A DNA stretch of 55,997 bases, taken from the NCBI GenBank assembly GCA_946886405.1, contig CAMPIO010000014.1:1-55997 (forward strand), written 5' to 3'. Position 1 is the first letter of the stretch, and each line of letters starts with the position of its first letter. Source of the DNA: an uncultured Pseudoxanthomonas sp. Its GTDB lineage: Bacteria > Pseudomonadota > Gammaproteobacteria > Xanthomonadales > Xanthomonadaceae. The notes under the pieces are model-generated. The model did no database searches. It saw only the letters and a list, made by a program, of their open reading frames with translations, and was not told the DNA's origin. A program made the translations under genes and the position numbers. This document shows positions 1 to 8,500 of the stretch, piece by piece.

Positions 1-207
1 GGAGGCGACATGATCGACAGGATCAATCGTCGGATTATCACGAATTGAGACGGCCGCAAGAAGTGCGGGAGGTCAGGCAGGGAGGGGAGGGCTCCGGTGC
101 TGACGCGCCCCGCCCTCGGTTGCGGGCAGGGCGCGGCTCCCGCTGTCCGCAGACGGGGATACGAAAAGCCCCGGCGGGGCCGGGGCTTTTCGAACGGGGC
201 GCGATGC
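1..207. other. Window edge: possible 3' end of an upstream gene, then non-coding DNA
   Basis: Frame 1 from the first base reads GGDMIDRINRRIITN and stops at a TGA ending at 48. This could be the C-terminus of a plus-strand gene that starts before the window, or just an open stretch of 15 codons. It is too short to identify. An ATG at 10 preceded by GGAGG would give a 12-codon peptide, for which there is no other support. The rest of the stretch holds no gene I can recognise, only the hairpin terminator that ends the minus-strand efflux operon. Confidence 0.3.
162..192 (-). terminator. Hairpin terminator after the RND efflux operon
   Basis: This is a perfect inverted repeat of two 14-base arms (162-175 and 179-192) around a 3-base loop. 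The arms carry AAAAGCCCCGGC and its complement, so a GC-rich stem is flanked by A/T runs on both sides and could work in either direction. It lies 16 bp past the pump stop codon, as expected for the end of the tetR-adaptor-pump transcript. Confidence 0.8.
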
Positions 208-3200
208 TCAGCGCGAGGCCGGTTTATCCCGCTCCAGCAAGTACTCCTTCGACGGCTCGTCCATCTTGTCGCCCAGCACGCGCCGCACGGCCACGAAGAA
301 CACCGGGATGAGCAGCAGGCCCAGGAACGTGGCGAAGAACATGCCGCCGATGACACCGGTGCCGATGGCGTGGCGGGCGTTCGCGCCCGCACCGGTCGAG
401 ATGGCCATCGGCAGCACGCCCATGATGAAGGCGAACGAGGTCATCAGGATCGGTCGGAAACGCAGGTGCGACGCCGAGATCACCGCGTCGCGCAGTGTCT
501 TGCCCTGCTTGCGCTCCATCACCGCGAATTCGACGATCAGGATGGCGTTCTTGGCCGCCAGGCCGATGATGGTGATCAGGCCGATCTTGAAGAACAGGTC
601 GTTCGACAAGCCGCGCAGCATGGTGAACGCCAGCGCGCCCAGGGCGCCCAGCGGTACCACCAGCAGCACGGCGACCGGGATCGACCAGCTCTCGTACAGG
701 GCGGCCAAGCACAGGAACACCACCACGATCGACAGCACCATCAGCAGCGTGGCGCTGTTGCCGGCCAGGATCTCCTGGTACGACATGCCGCTCCAGTCAT
801 AGCCGAAGCCCTGCGGCAGCTGGTCGGTGACGATGTTCTCCATCGTGGTCATCGCCTGGCCGGACGAACTGCCCGGTGCGGCCGAACCATTGATGTTCAC
901 CGCGGAGTAGCCGTTGTAGCGCGACAGCGCCGGAGGCACCGACGCCCACGACGACTGCACCACATTCGACAACGGGATCATGGCGCGGCCACCGTTGGCA
1001 TCGGTCTGCTGGCTGCTGGGCGAGTAGATCCTCGCCAGCGACTCCGCCCCCGTGCGGTAGGGCGCGTCCGCGCGCATGTTCACGCGCTTGATGCGGCCTT
1101 CGTAGAAGAAGTCGTTGACGTAGACCGGCGCCAGCATCAGCTGGATGCCGTTGTAGATGTCGCTCAACGACATGCCCATCGCCTGCGCCTGCACGCGATC
1201 CACGTGCAACTGCAGCTGCGGTGCATTCTCCAGGGTGTTGGGACGCACGGCCATCAGGCTCTGGTCCTGCGAGGCCGCGCCCAGCAGCTGGTTGCGCGCC
1301 GCCATCAGGGCTTCTTCACCCAGGCCGGCGCGGTCCTGCAGCCACATGTCGAAGCCACCGAACTGGCCCAGGCCCTGGATCGTCGGCAGGTTCACCACGA
1401 AGATCTGTGCGCCCTTGATGCCGTAGAAGCGCTGGTTGGCCTGCTGGATGAACTCGGGCACGGTAACGTCGCGTTCGTCCCACGGCTTGAGGCGGATGAA
1501 GGCCATGCCGACATTCTCGCCTCGGCCAAGGAAGCTGAAGCCCGCCACTTCCATCACGCCGTCGAAGCCGTCCATCTGTTGCAGCGTGCCGCGGACCTGG
1601 TTGAAGACCTCCTTGGTCTTCTGCAGGGAGTTGCCGGGCGGCAGCTGCACGATGGCCAGCGCGTAGCCCTGGTCCTCCTCGGGCACGAAGCTGCTGGGCA
1701 GCCGGGTGAACATGAAGCCCGCCAGCACCGTCAGCAGCGCGAACACGATCATCCAGCGCGGCGCATGCTTGATGGCCGAACCGATGTGGCCCACGTACGT
1801 CTTCTCGAGCTTGCCGTAGTACTTCTCGAACGTCCGGAAGATGACGTTCTTCTTCTCGTGGCTGTCGTGCTCGTGCTGCTTGAGGAAGGTCGCGCACAGC
1901 GCCGGCGTGAAGCCGAGCGCCAGGAAGGCGGAGAACGCCATCGAGATGGCGATGGTCAGTGCGAACTGCTTGTAGATCTCGCCCGAGGCGCCACCCTGCA
2001 AGGCGGACGGGATGAACACCGCCGCCAGCACCACGGTGATCGCGATCACGGCGCCGGTGATCTGGCCCATGGCCTTGATCGTCGCCTCGCGCGGCGGCAG
2101 CTTCTCTTCCGCCATGATGCGTTCGACGTTCTCGATCACCACGATGGCGTCGTCGACCACGATGCCGATGGCCAGCACCAGCGCGAACATCGTCAGCTGG
2201 TTGATGGTGAAGCCGATCAGGCTGAGGCCCCAGAACGTGCCCAGCAGGGCGACCGGGATGACGAGGGTGGGGATGATGGTGGCGCGGAAGTTCTGCAGGA
2301 ACACCAGCATCACCAGGAACACCAGGATCACCGCCTCGATCAGCGTCTTGACCACTTCCTCGATCGAGATCTTGACGAACGTGGTGGTGTCGTACGGCGA
2401 GAACCAGCTGACGCCCGGCGGGAAGCTCGGCGACAGTTCATCCATCTTCGCGCGAACGGCGTCGGCCACGTTCAATGCGTTGGCGCCCGGCAGCAGCTGG
2501 ATGGCGAACGCGCCGACCGGCTTGCCGTTGAACTGGGTGTCGAAGCCGAAGTTCTGCGCGCCGAACTCGACGCGTGCGACGTCCTTCAGGCGCACGGTGG
2601 AGCCATCGTTGTTGGCGCGCAGGATGATCTGCTCGAACTGCTCTGGCGAAGTGAAGCGACCTTCGGCGGACACGGTTGCCGTGAAGGCCTGGCCTTCCGG
2701 CGCGGGATCGGAGCCGACGGAGCCGGCGGCGAACTGCACGTTCTGCGCACGCACGGCCGTCAGCACCTCGGTGGCCGACAGGTTGAAGCCTTGCAGCTTG
2801 CCCGGGTCCAGCCACAGGTTCATGGCGTACTCGGAACCGAAGTGCTGGGTGCTGCCCACACCCGGCACGCGCGCAATCTGGTCCAGCACGCGCGAAGCGA
2901 CGATGTCGTTCAGGCGGTTGCGGTCGATGCTGGCGTTGTCGGACTGCAGGCCCACCACCATCAGGAAGCCCGCGTTGGCTTTCGCCACCACCACGCCCTG
3001 TGCGGTGACCTCACTGGGCAGGCGCGGCGTGGCCAGCGACACCTTGTTCTGCACCTGCACCTGCGCGATGTCTGCGTCGGTACCAGTCTGGAACGTCAGG
3101 GTGATCGAGGCCTGGCCGGCCGAGCTGGAGCTGGAACTGAAGTACAGCAGGTTGTCGATGCCGGTCAGTTGCTGCTCGATGACCTGGGTGACGGAGCGCT

Positions 3201-3372
3201 CGGTGGTCTCTGCGCTGGCACCGGGATAGGTCGCGCTGACCGTGACCTGCGGGGGCGCGATGGACGGATAGGATTCGACGCCGAGGTTGAGGATCGCGAT
3301 CACGCCGGCGAGCGAGATCAGGATCGACACGACCCAGGCGAAGATCGGGTGGTTGATGAAGAACTTGGGCAT
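208..3372 (-). CDS. RND multidrug efflux pump, inner-membrane transporter (HAE1/AcrB-MexB family)
   Basis: This is a proton-driven trimeric inner-membrane exporter that takes drugs or other hydrophobic compounds from the periplasm and inner leaflet. Its 1054 residues match the family length of about 1030-1050. The N-terminus (MPKFFINHPIFAWVVS) is the typical start with TM1. The proton-relay motif GIVVDDAIVVIENVER lies near residues 403-418, so the paired aspartates fall at about 407-408 as in AcrB. Large periplasmic loops and a second TM block (from about residue 870) follow. It is 15 bp downstream of the adaptor gene in a tetR-adaptor-pump operon. No outer-membrane factor follows: the transcript ends in the hairpin at 162-192. 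It presumably uses a TolC-type channel encoded elsewhere. Substrate range cannot be read from sequence. Confidence 0.95.
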   Translation of the reverse strand: MPKFFINHPIFAWVVSILISLAGVIAILNLGVESYPSIAPPQVTVSATYPGASAETTERSVTQVIEQQLTGIDNLLYFSSSSSSAGQASITLTFQTGTDADIAQVQVQNKVSLATPRLPSEVTAQGVVVAKANAGFLMVVGLQSDNASIDRNRLNDIVASRVLDQIARVPGVGSTQHFGSEYAMNLWLDPGKLQGFNLSATEVLTAVRAQNVQFAAGSVGSDPAPEGQAFTATVSAEGRFTSPEQFEQIILRANNDGSTVRLKDVARVEFGAQNFGFDTQFNGKPVGAFAIQLLPGANALNVADAVRAKMDELSPSFPPGVSWFSPYDTTTFVKISIEEVVKTLIEAVILVFLVMLVFLQNFRATIIPTLVIPVALLGTFWGLSLIGFTINQLTMFALVLAIGIVVDDAIVVIENVERIMAEEKLPPREATIKAMGQITGAVIAITVVLAAVFIPSALQGGASGEIYKQFALTIAISMAFSAFLALGFTPALCATFLKQHEHDSHEKKNVIFRTFEKYYGKLEKTYVGHIGSAIKHAPRWMIVFALLTVLAGFMFTRLPSSFVPEEDQGYALAIVQLPPGNSLQKTKEVFNQVRGTLQQMDGFDGVMEVAGFSFLGRGENVGMAFIRLKPWDERDVTVPEFIQQANQRFYGIKGAQIFVVNLPTIQGLGQFGGFDMWLQDRAGLGEEALMAARNQLLGAASQDQSLMAVRPNTLENAPQLQLHVDRVQAQAMGMSLSDIYNGIQLMLAPVYVNDFFYEGRIKRVNMRADAPYRTGAESLARIYSPSSQQTDANGGRAMIPLSNVVQSSWASVPPALSRYNGYSAVNINGSAAPGSSSGQAMTTMENIVTDQLPQGFGYDWSGMSYQEILAGNSATLLMVLSIVVVFLCLAALYESWSIPVAVLLVVPLGALGALAFTMLRGLSNDLFFKIGLITIIGLAAKNAILIVEFAVMERKQGKTLRDAVISASHLRFRPILMTSFAFIMGVLPMAISTGAGANARHAIGTGVIGGMFFATFLGLLLIPVFFVAVRRVLGDKMDEPSKEYLLERDKPASR

Positions 3373-3387
3373 GGGGGAGGGTCCTTC

Positions 3388-4569
3388 TTACTCGGCCTTG
3401 CCTTGCGCAGGCGCGGGCTTGGCCTGCGCCGCCTTGGCAGCCGCAGCCTGTTCGGCGGTGACGCCCTTGGCCGGCGCGCCTTCCTTGACCTTCTGCAGGC
3501 CTTCGACGATGACCTGGTCGCCAGCGGCCAGACCGTCGGTGACCAGCCAGTCGGCGCCGATCGCCTGTTGCGTACTGACGTTCTTGCGCACCACGTTGCC
3601 GTCCTTGCCGATGACCATGGCATAGGCACTGACGGTGTCGCGCTGGATCGCACCCTGCGGGATCAGGAACGCGCCCTTCTGTTCGCCCAGCGTCGCGCGC
3701 AGGGTCACGAACGTGCCCGGAAGCAGGGTGCGGTCGGCGTTCGGCACGGTGGCGCGCAACGAAACGCTGCCGGTCGCGGGATCGACGACGGTATCGGAGA
3801 AATCCAGCGTGCCGGTCTGGTCGAGCACTTGCCCGTTGGGCAGCACGATCTGCACCGTGCGCTGGCCCTCGCCAGCCAGTTGCACCTTGCCAGCGCCCTG
3901 GGCCTGCTGGAGGGCCTGCATTTCACTGGAGCTCATCGAGAAGTTCGCGTACAGCGAATCGATCTGGTCGATGGTGGTCAGCAGCGTGGCATCGCCCTGG
4001 CCCACGAGCGCGCCTTCCGTGACCTGCTGCTTGCCGGCGCGGCCGGAGATCGGGGCAGTGACCGAGGCATAGCCCAGGTTGATGCGCGCGGTCTCGACGC
4101 TCGAACGGGCCTGCTGCACGGCGGCGGCGGCGCTACGCTCAGCGGCTTCCGCGTTGTCCAGGTCCGACTTGGACACGAACTTCTGCGGTGCCAGCTGGCG
4201 CGCACGGTCCGCCGAGGCCTTGGCGTTCGCGTACGTGGCTTGCGCCGAGGCCAGGTTGGCCTGCGCACCGCTCAACGAGGCTTGCAGCGGTGCGGGGTCG
4301 ATGAGGAACAGCGTCTGGCCTTCCTTGACGTCGCTGCCTTCCTGGTAGACGCGCTTCTGCACGACACCGGCGACGCGCGCGCGCACATCCGAGCTGCGGA
4401 CGGGGGACAGGCGGCCCACCAGATCGCGCTGCAGCGGCACGTCCCGCGGGGTGGCGCTGAGTACCACCACCTCGGGCGGCGGCATCTGCTGCTGTTCTGG
4501 CTTGCTGCAGGCGGCAAGGATCACCAGCAAGGCACTGGCGAGGGCGAGGGAACGGACGGGGGACGTCAT
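3388..4569 (-). CDS. RND efflux periplasmic adaptor (membrane fusion lipoprotein)
   Basis: This periplasmic adaptor links the downstream RND pump to an outer-membrane channel. Its 393 residues start with a lipoprotein signal peptide and lipobox LAAC, with the lipidated cysteine at residue 21. Next come a beta-barrel/lipoyl region (RDLVGRLSPVRSSDVRARVAG), an alpha-helical hairpin rich in Ala/Gln/Ser (about residues 95-165), the returning lipoyl half (INLGYASVTAPISGRAG) and a C-terminal beta-barrel and membrane-proximal domain. The last 25 residues are Ala/Lys-rich. The start codon overlaps the upstream tetR stop by 4 bp (ATGA) and is preceded by GGAG, which supports co-translation. It matches the AcrA/MexA family. 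Confidence 0.94.
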   Translation of the reverse strand: MTSPVRSLALASALLVILAACSKPEQQQMPPPEVVVLSATPRDVPLQRDLVGRLSPVRSSDVRARVAGVVQKRVYQEGSDVKEGQTLFLIDPAPLQASLSGAQANLASAQATYANAKASADRARQLAPQKFVSKSDLDNAEAAERSAAAAVQQARSSVETARINLGYASVTAPISGRAGKQQVTEGALVGQGDATLLTTIDQIDSLYANFSMSSSEMQALQQAQGAGKVQLAGEGQRTVQIVLPNGQVLDQTGTLDFSDTVVDPATGSVSLRATVPNADRTLLPGTFVTLRATLGEQKGAFLIPQGAIQRDTVSAYAMVIGKDGNVVRKNVSTQQAIGADWLVTDGLAAGDQVIVEGLQKVKEGAPAKGVTAEQAAAAKAAQAKPAPAQGKAE

Positions 4570-5276
4570 GGGGAAGCTCCGTTTCTTTTTCTTGCAGACG
4601 TGGGAAGGGAATGCGGTGACCGGATGCGACGCCCGGAGGGCGCGTCGGAAGCGGTGACGGGGGTGTCGGGCGAAGGGGCGAAAGCACGCAGAAAGGCATC
4701 TACCGCGAATTCGGCCCAGCGCCGGCGCGCGCGGTCGCCAGCGCGGTGCCCCACGCCGAATCGCTGCCTTTCGAAGTCCATTCCCACGATCATGCTGAGC
4801 AGCAACTCCGCGACGTAGTGCGGATCGTCATGTCTCAGCCGGCCCTGGTCCATGGCGTGCTGCAACCAGGTGGCGAGACGCTGGACGAGAGTATCGCAAG
4901 CCTGGCGGTACAGATCCCGCGCTTCGTCGGGAAACTGGTGAGCCTCCGCCGTCAGCAGGCGGCTGGTCGAGACGATGGCCGGATCGCACAGATGCCGGAG
5001 GTGTTCGGTGGCGAAGGAAAGCAGCGCAGTGCGTGGATCTTCCACCACCGGCGACAGACGTGCCGTCGCTACATCCTGGTGCTCCGCGATCACGCTGCGC
5101 AGCAATTCCTGCTTGCTGCCGAAATGCGCATAAAGCGTCTGCTTGGAACACCCTGCGCGCGCGGCGACCGTGTCCATGCTGATGCGGAAGCCCTGCTCGG
5201 ACATGAGCTCCCGCACGGCCTGGTGGACGCGGGCGCGACGTTGATCGGGCGCGGAGAGGTCGGGGGAGGGGCGCAT
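4566..5276 (-). CDS. TetR-family transcriptional regulator of the efflux operon
   Basis: This is a 236-residue repressor-type regulator. The N-terminal TetR helix-turn-helix is clear around residues 30-60 (MDTVAARAGCSKQTLYAHFG, then SKQELL). The C-terminal ligand-binding part resembles the AefR-like TetR_C group, with a variable Arg/Ser-rich tail. It is the first gene of the operon it probably controls: its TGA overlaps the adaptor ATG. Many RND regulators are divergent instead, so here repressor and pump levels would be tied. A 16-bp palindrome at 5283-5298 lies directly before the start and overlaps a -10-like TATAGT, which fits autoregulation. The inducer is unknown. Confidence 0.88.
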   Translation of the reverse strand: MRPSPDLSAPDQRRARVHQAVRELMSEQGFRISMDTVAARAGCSKQTLYAHFGSKQELLRSVIAEHQDVATARLSPVVEDPRTALLSFATEHLRHLCDPAIVSTSRLLTAEAHQFPDEARDLYRQACDTLVQRLATWLQHAMDQGRLRHDDPHYVAELLLSMIVGMDFERQRFGVGHRAGDRARRRWAEFAVDAFLRAFAPSPDTPVTASDAPSGRRIRSPHSLPTSARKRNGASP

Positions 5277-5586
5277 GCGGATTGGACTATACCGTCCAGT
5301 TCAGAATTTTGACAGGCTTGAAAATACGGCGTTTCCGTGCACAAAGCCGGCGCTGGAACTTGTAAAGAACGCGTGACGGGTGACGCGTTCCTCCGTGCGC
5401 TGCCGAATGGTGGCCTCGTTCTCGTCGATCCGCCGAGTGGCATCCCCACAGCCGTTCCATTCGATGCGCGCTAGACAAACTCGCGTGCGATTGCAAGCCA
5501 AGCTAATGACGCCTCGCAGCAAGTTTTGTCATGGCGTCGGGAGATACAATGACCATTCGACTACCAATTGTTGAGTCACTTCCTGC
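5277..5586. other. Divergent intergenic region between tetR and glutamate dehydrogenase
   Basis: These 310 bp separate the minus-strand efflux operon from the plus-strand dehydrogenase gene. They hold the palindrome at 5283-5298 near tetR. Near the dehydrogenase there is a -10-like TACAAT at 5545-5550, which would give an untranslated leader of roughly 30 nt. I find no convincing -35, no obvious ribosome-binding site before the ATG at 5587, and no credible small gene in the middle. Confidence 0.5.
5283..5298 (-). promoter_or_regulatory. Candidate TetR operator overlapping the -10 of the efflux operon
   Basis: TGGAC and GTCCA arms form an inverted repeat around a 6-bp centre (TATACC on the plus strand). 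Read on the minus strand, the centre contains TATAGT, a good -10 element, 9 nt before the tetR ATG. A repressor bound here would block its own promoter. The -35 is not recognisable, and the site itself is inferred from symmetry and position only. Confidence 0.5.
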
Positions 5587-8500
5587 ATGAACGCTGCACG
5601 CAGCCCGAAAAAAGCCTCGAAACCGTCGTCCAAACCGGAAGCCGCGAAGGCCGCCACATCGGTGAGCCCGAAGGCGACGCCCACCAAGAAGGTGGCTGCC
5701 CGACCGGCGAAGGCGGCCAAGGCCGCGGGGACCCAGGGCAGCGTGGCGGTGAAGGCGGGTGAAGCGTTCTCGCTGGCGCCGATCATGGAGGCGATCCGCA
5801 AGCGCGTGTCGGGCGCAGCGGCGCAGGCCGAGGCACGCGCGTTCGCCGACGCGTTCTACAAGCGCATGGAAGAAGACGAGTATCCGCACCACAATGCGGA
5901 CGGCTGGGCCGCGATTGCCGTCGACACGCTGGCGTTCGCGCGCACCCGCAAGCCCGGCAGCGCCAACGTGCGCATCTTCAACGCCACGCAGAAGTCGCAT
6001 GGCTGGGAATCGCCGCACACCGTGCTGCAGATCATCAATGACGACATGCCGTTCCTCGTCGATTCGGTGAGCATGGCGCTGGCCGAGATGGGCGTGGGCG
6101 TGCACGTGCTGGGCCACCCGCTGGTCCGCTTCACCCGAGACAAGGCCGGCAAGGTGTCGGCGGTGGGCGAGGGCAAGCATGAGTCGCTGATGCTGCTGGA
6201 GATCGACCGCCTGCCGCCCGACGAAATGGCGCAAGTCGAGAAGCGCATCCGCAGCGTGCTGGATGAAGTCCGCGCCATCGTGCGCGACTGGTCCAGCATG
6301 CGCGAGAAGATGCTGGCACTGGCCGACGACATGGCCACACGCAGGATGCCGGTGGACGACGATGGGCGTCGCGAAGCGCAGGAGTTCATGCGCTGGGCGG
6401 CTGCCGACCATTTCACTTTCTTCGGCTATCGCGAGTACCGGGTCGAGAAGCGCACCGGCATCCTCGCCGCCGTCGAAGACAGCGGCCTGGGCCTGCTGCG
6501 CGAGGGCGACACCACGCCACCGCGCAACATCAAGACACTGGCCGCGCACTATCTGCCGCAGGGCGGTTCGGTGGATGCGTTGATCCTCACCAAGACCAAT
6601 CGCCGTTCCACGGTGCATCGCCCGGGCAACATGGATTACATCGGCGTGCTGGAGTTCGACGCGCAGGGTAATCCGATCGCCGAGCAGCGTTTCATCGGCC
6701 TGTATACCTCCAGCGCCTACAACCGCCGGCCGTGGGAGATCCCGCTGGTGCGCGAGCGCCACGAGTACGTGATGCAGAAGTCCGGGCTGTCCCCCAGCGG
6801 GCACAGCGGCAAGGCGCTGCGGCACATCCTCGAGACGCTGCCGCGCGAAGAACTGTTCCAGTCCAGCGACGAAGAACTGTTCCGTACCTCGATGGGCATC
6901 CTCGGCCTGCAGGAGCGCGTACGCAGCAAGCTGTTCCTGCGTCGCGACCGCTACGGGCGGTTCTACTCGGCGTTGGTCTACATTCCGCGCGAACGCTTCA
7001 ACACCGATGTGCGCCTGCGCATCGAGGCGCTGCTGAAGGATGCCATGCGTGGCGAGTACGTCGACAGCAGCGTGCTGCTGGGCGAATCGCCGCTGGCGCA
7101 GCTGCATATCACCATCCGTCCGAAGGCCGGCGAGCAGGTCGAGGTGGACACGTCGGCTCTCGAGGGCGACATCGCCCACCTGTTGCGCAACTGGCAGGAC
7201 GACCTGCGCGAGACCCTGATCGGTCGCCATGGAGAATCCAAGGGCCTGCTGCTTGCGGGCGGTTACGGACGTGCGCTTCCCGCCGGTTACATCGAAGTCG
7301 TCTCGCCGGAGGGCGCCGCGCGCGATGTCGAACATCTCGCCTCGCTGTCCGGTGCCAACGACCTGCGCCTGAGCCTGCACGAGTCGCGCCGCAAGCGTCC
7401 CGGCCAGGGCCGCCTGCGCCTGAACCTGTACCGGCAGGAAACCGACATCCCGCTGTCGGACGCGCTGCCGCTGATGGAGAACATGGGCCTGCGCGTGATC
7501 TCGGAGCATCCTTTCCGGCTGGAGACCGCTCAGGGTGCGCGTTACATCCAGGAGTTCGAGGTCGAACCGGTGGGCGGTGAGTTCGATATCGAGCGCTTGG
7601 CCCCCGCGTTCGAAGACGCGTTTGCCCGCGTGTGGCATGGCGATGCCGAGAATGACGGATTCAACAAGCTGGTGCTGTGCGCAGGCCTGGCCTGGCGGCA
7701 GGTCGCGCTGCTGCGCGGCTACTGCAAGTACCTGCTGCAGACCGGCGTGCCGTTCTCGCAGAGCTATGTCGAGGAGACCCTCAACCGCTACCCGTTGCTG
7801 GCCCGCCTGCTGGTGGAACTGTTCGAGGCGCGCTTCGACCCGGCGACAGGCAACGAAAGCAAGGCGCAGGTCAAGGAGGGTCAGGAGCGTTTCGCGGCGC
7901 AACTGAAAGCGCTGGCCGGCAACGACGAGTCGGCGCAGAAGACGCTCGCCGCGTTGGTCGAAGCACGCAGTGGCAAGCGCGACCAGCAGGTCGACGCGGC
8001 GCACCAGTCGCTGTTGAAACTGATGGATCGAGTGTCCAGTCTCGACGACGACCGCATCCTTCGCGGCTTCATGGGCGCGATCGAAGCCACATTGCGCACC
8101 AGCTTCTACCAGGTGGGCAAGGACGGGAAGCCGGCGCATACGATCAGCTTCAAGTTCGATTCGGCCAAGGTGCCCGACTTGCCGAAACCGCGTCCGTACC
8201 GCGAGATCTTCGTGTACGGTCCGCGCGTGGAGGGCGTGCACCTGCGCTTTGGTCCGGTGGCCCGTGGCGGCCTGCGCTGGTCCGACCGTCGCGAGGACTT
8301 CCGTACCGAAGTGCTGGGTCTGGTGAAGGCGCAGATGGTGAAGAACACGGTCATCGTGCCGGTCGGTGCGAAGGGCGGTTTCTTCGTGAAGCGCTCGCCG
8401 GTGGGCGGCGACCGCGATGCGGTGCTGGCGGAAGGCATCGCCTGCTACAAATTGTTCATCCAGGGTCTGCTGGACATCACCGACAACATCGTCGGCAACA

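Noticed and set aside
10..48. A 12-codon frame with GGAGG upstream at the window start
   Set aside because: It is too short to support, and the same frame is open from base 1, so it may be the end of a gene outside the window.
97..4818. A 1573-codon open frame on the plus strand opposite the efflux operon
   Set aside because: It is a high-GC shadow: the product is His/Gln/Arg-rich low-complexity sequence, and the minus strand holds well-conserved RND, adaptor and TetR genes.
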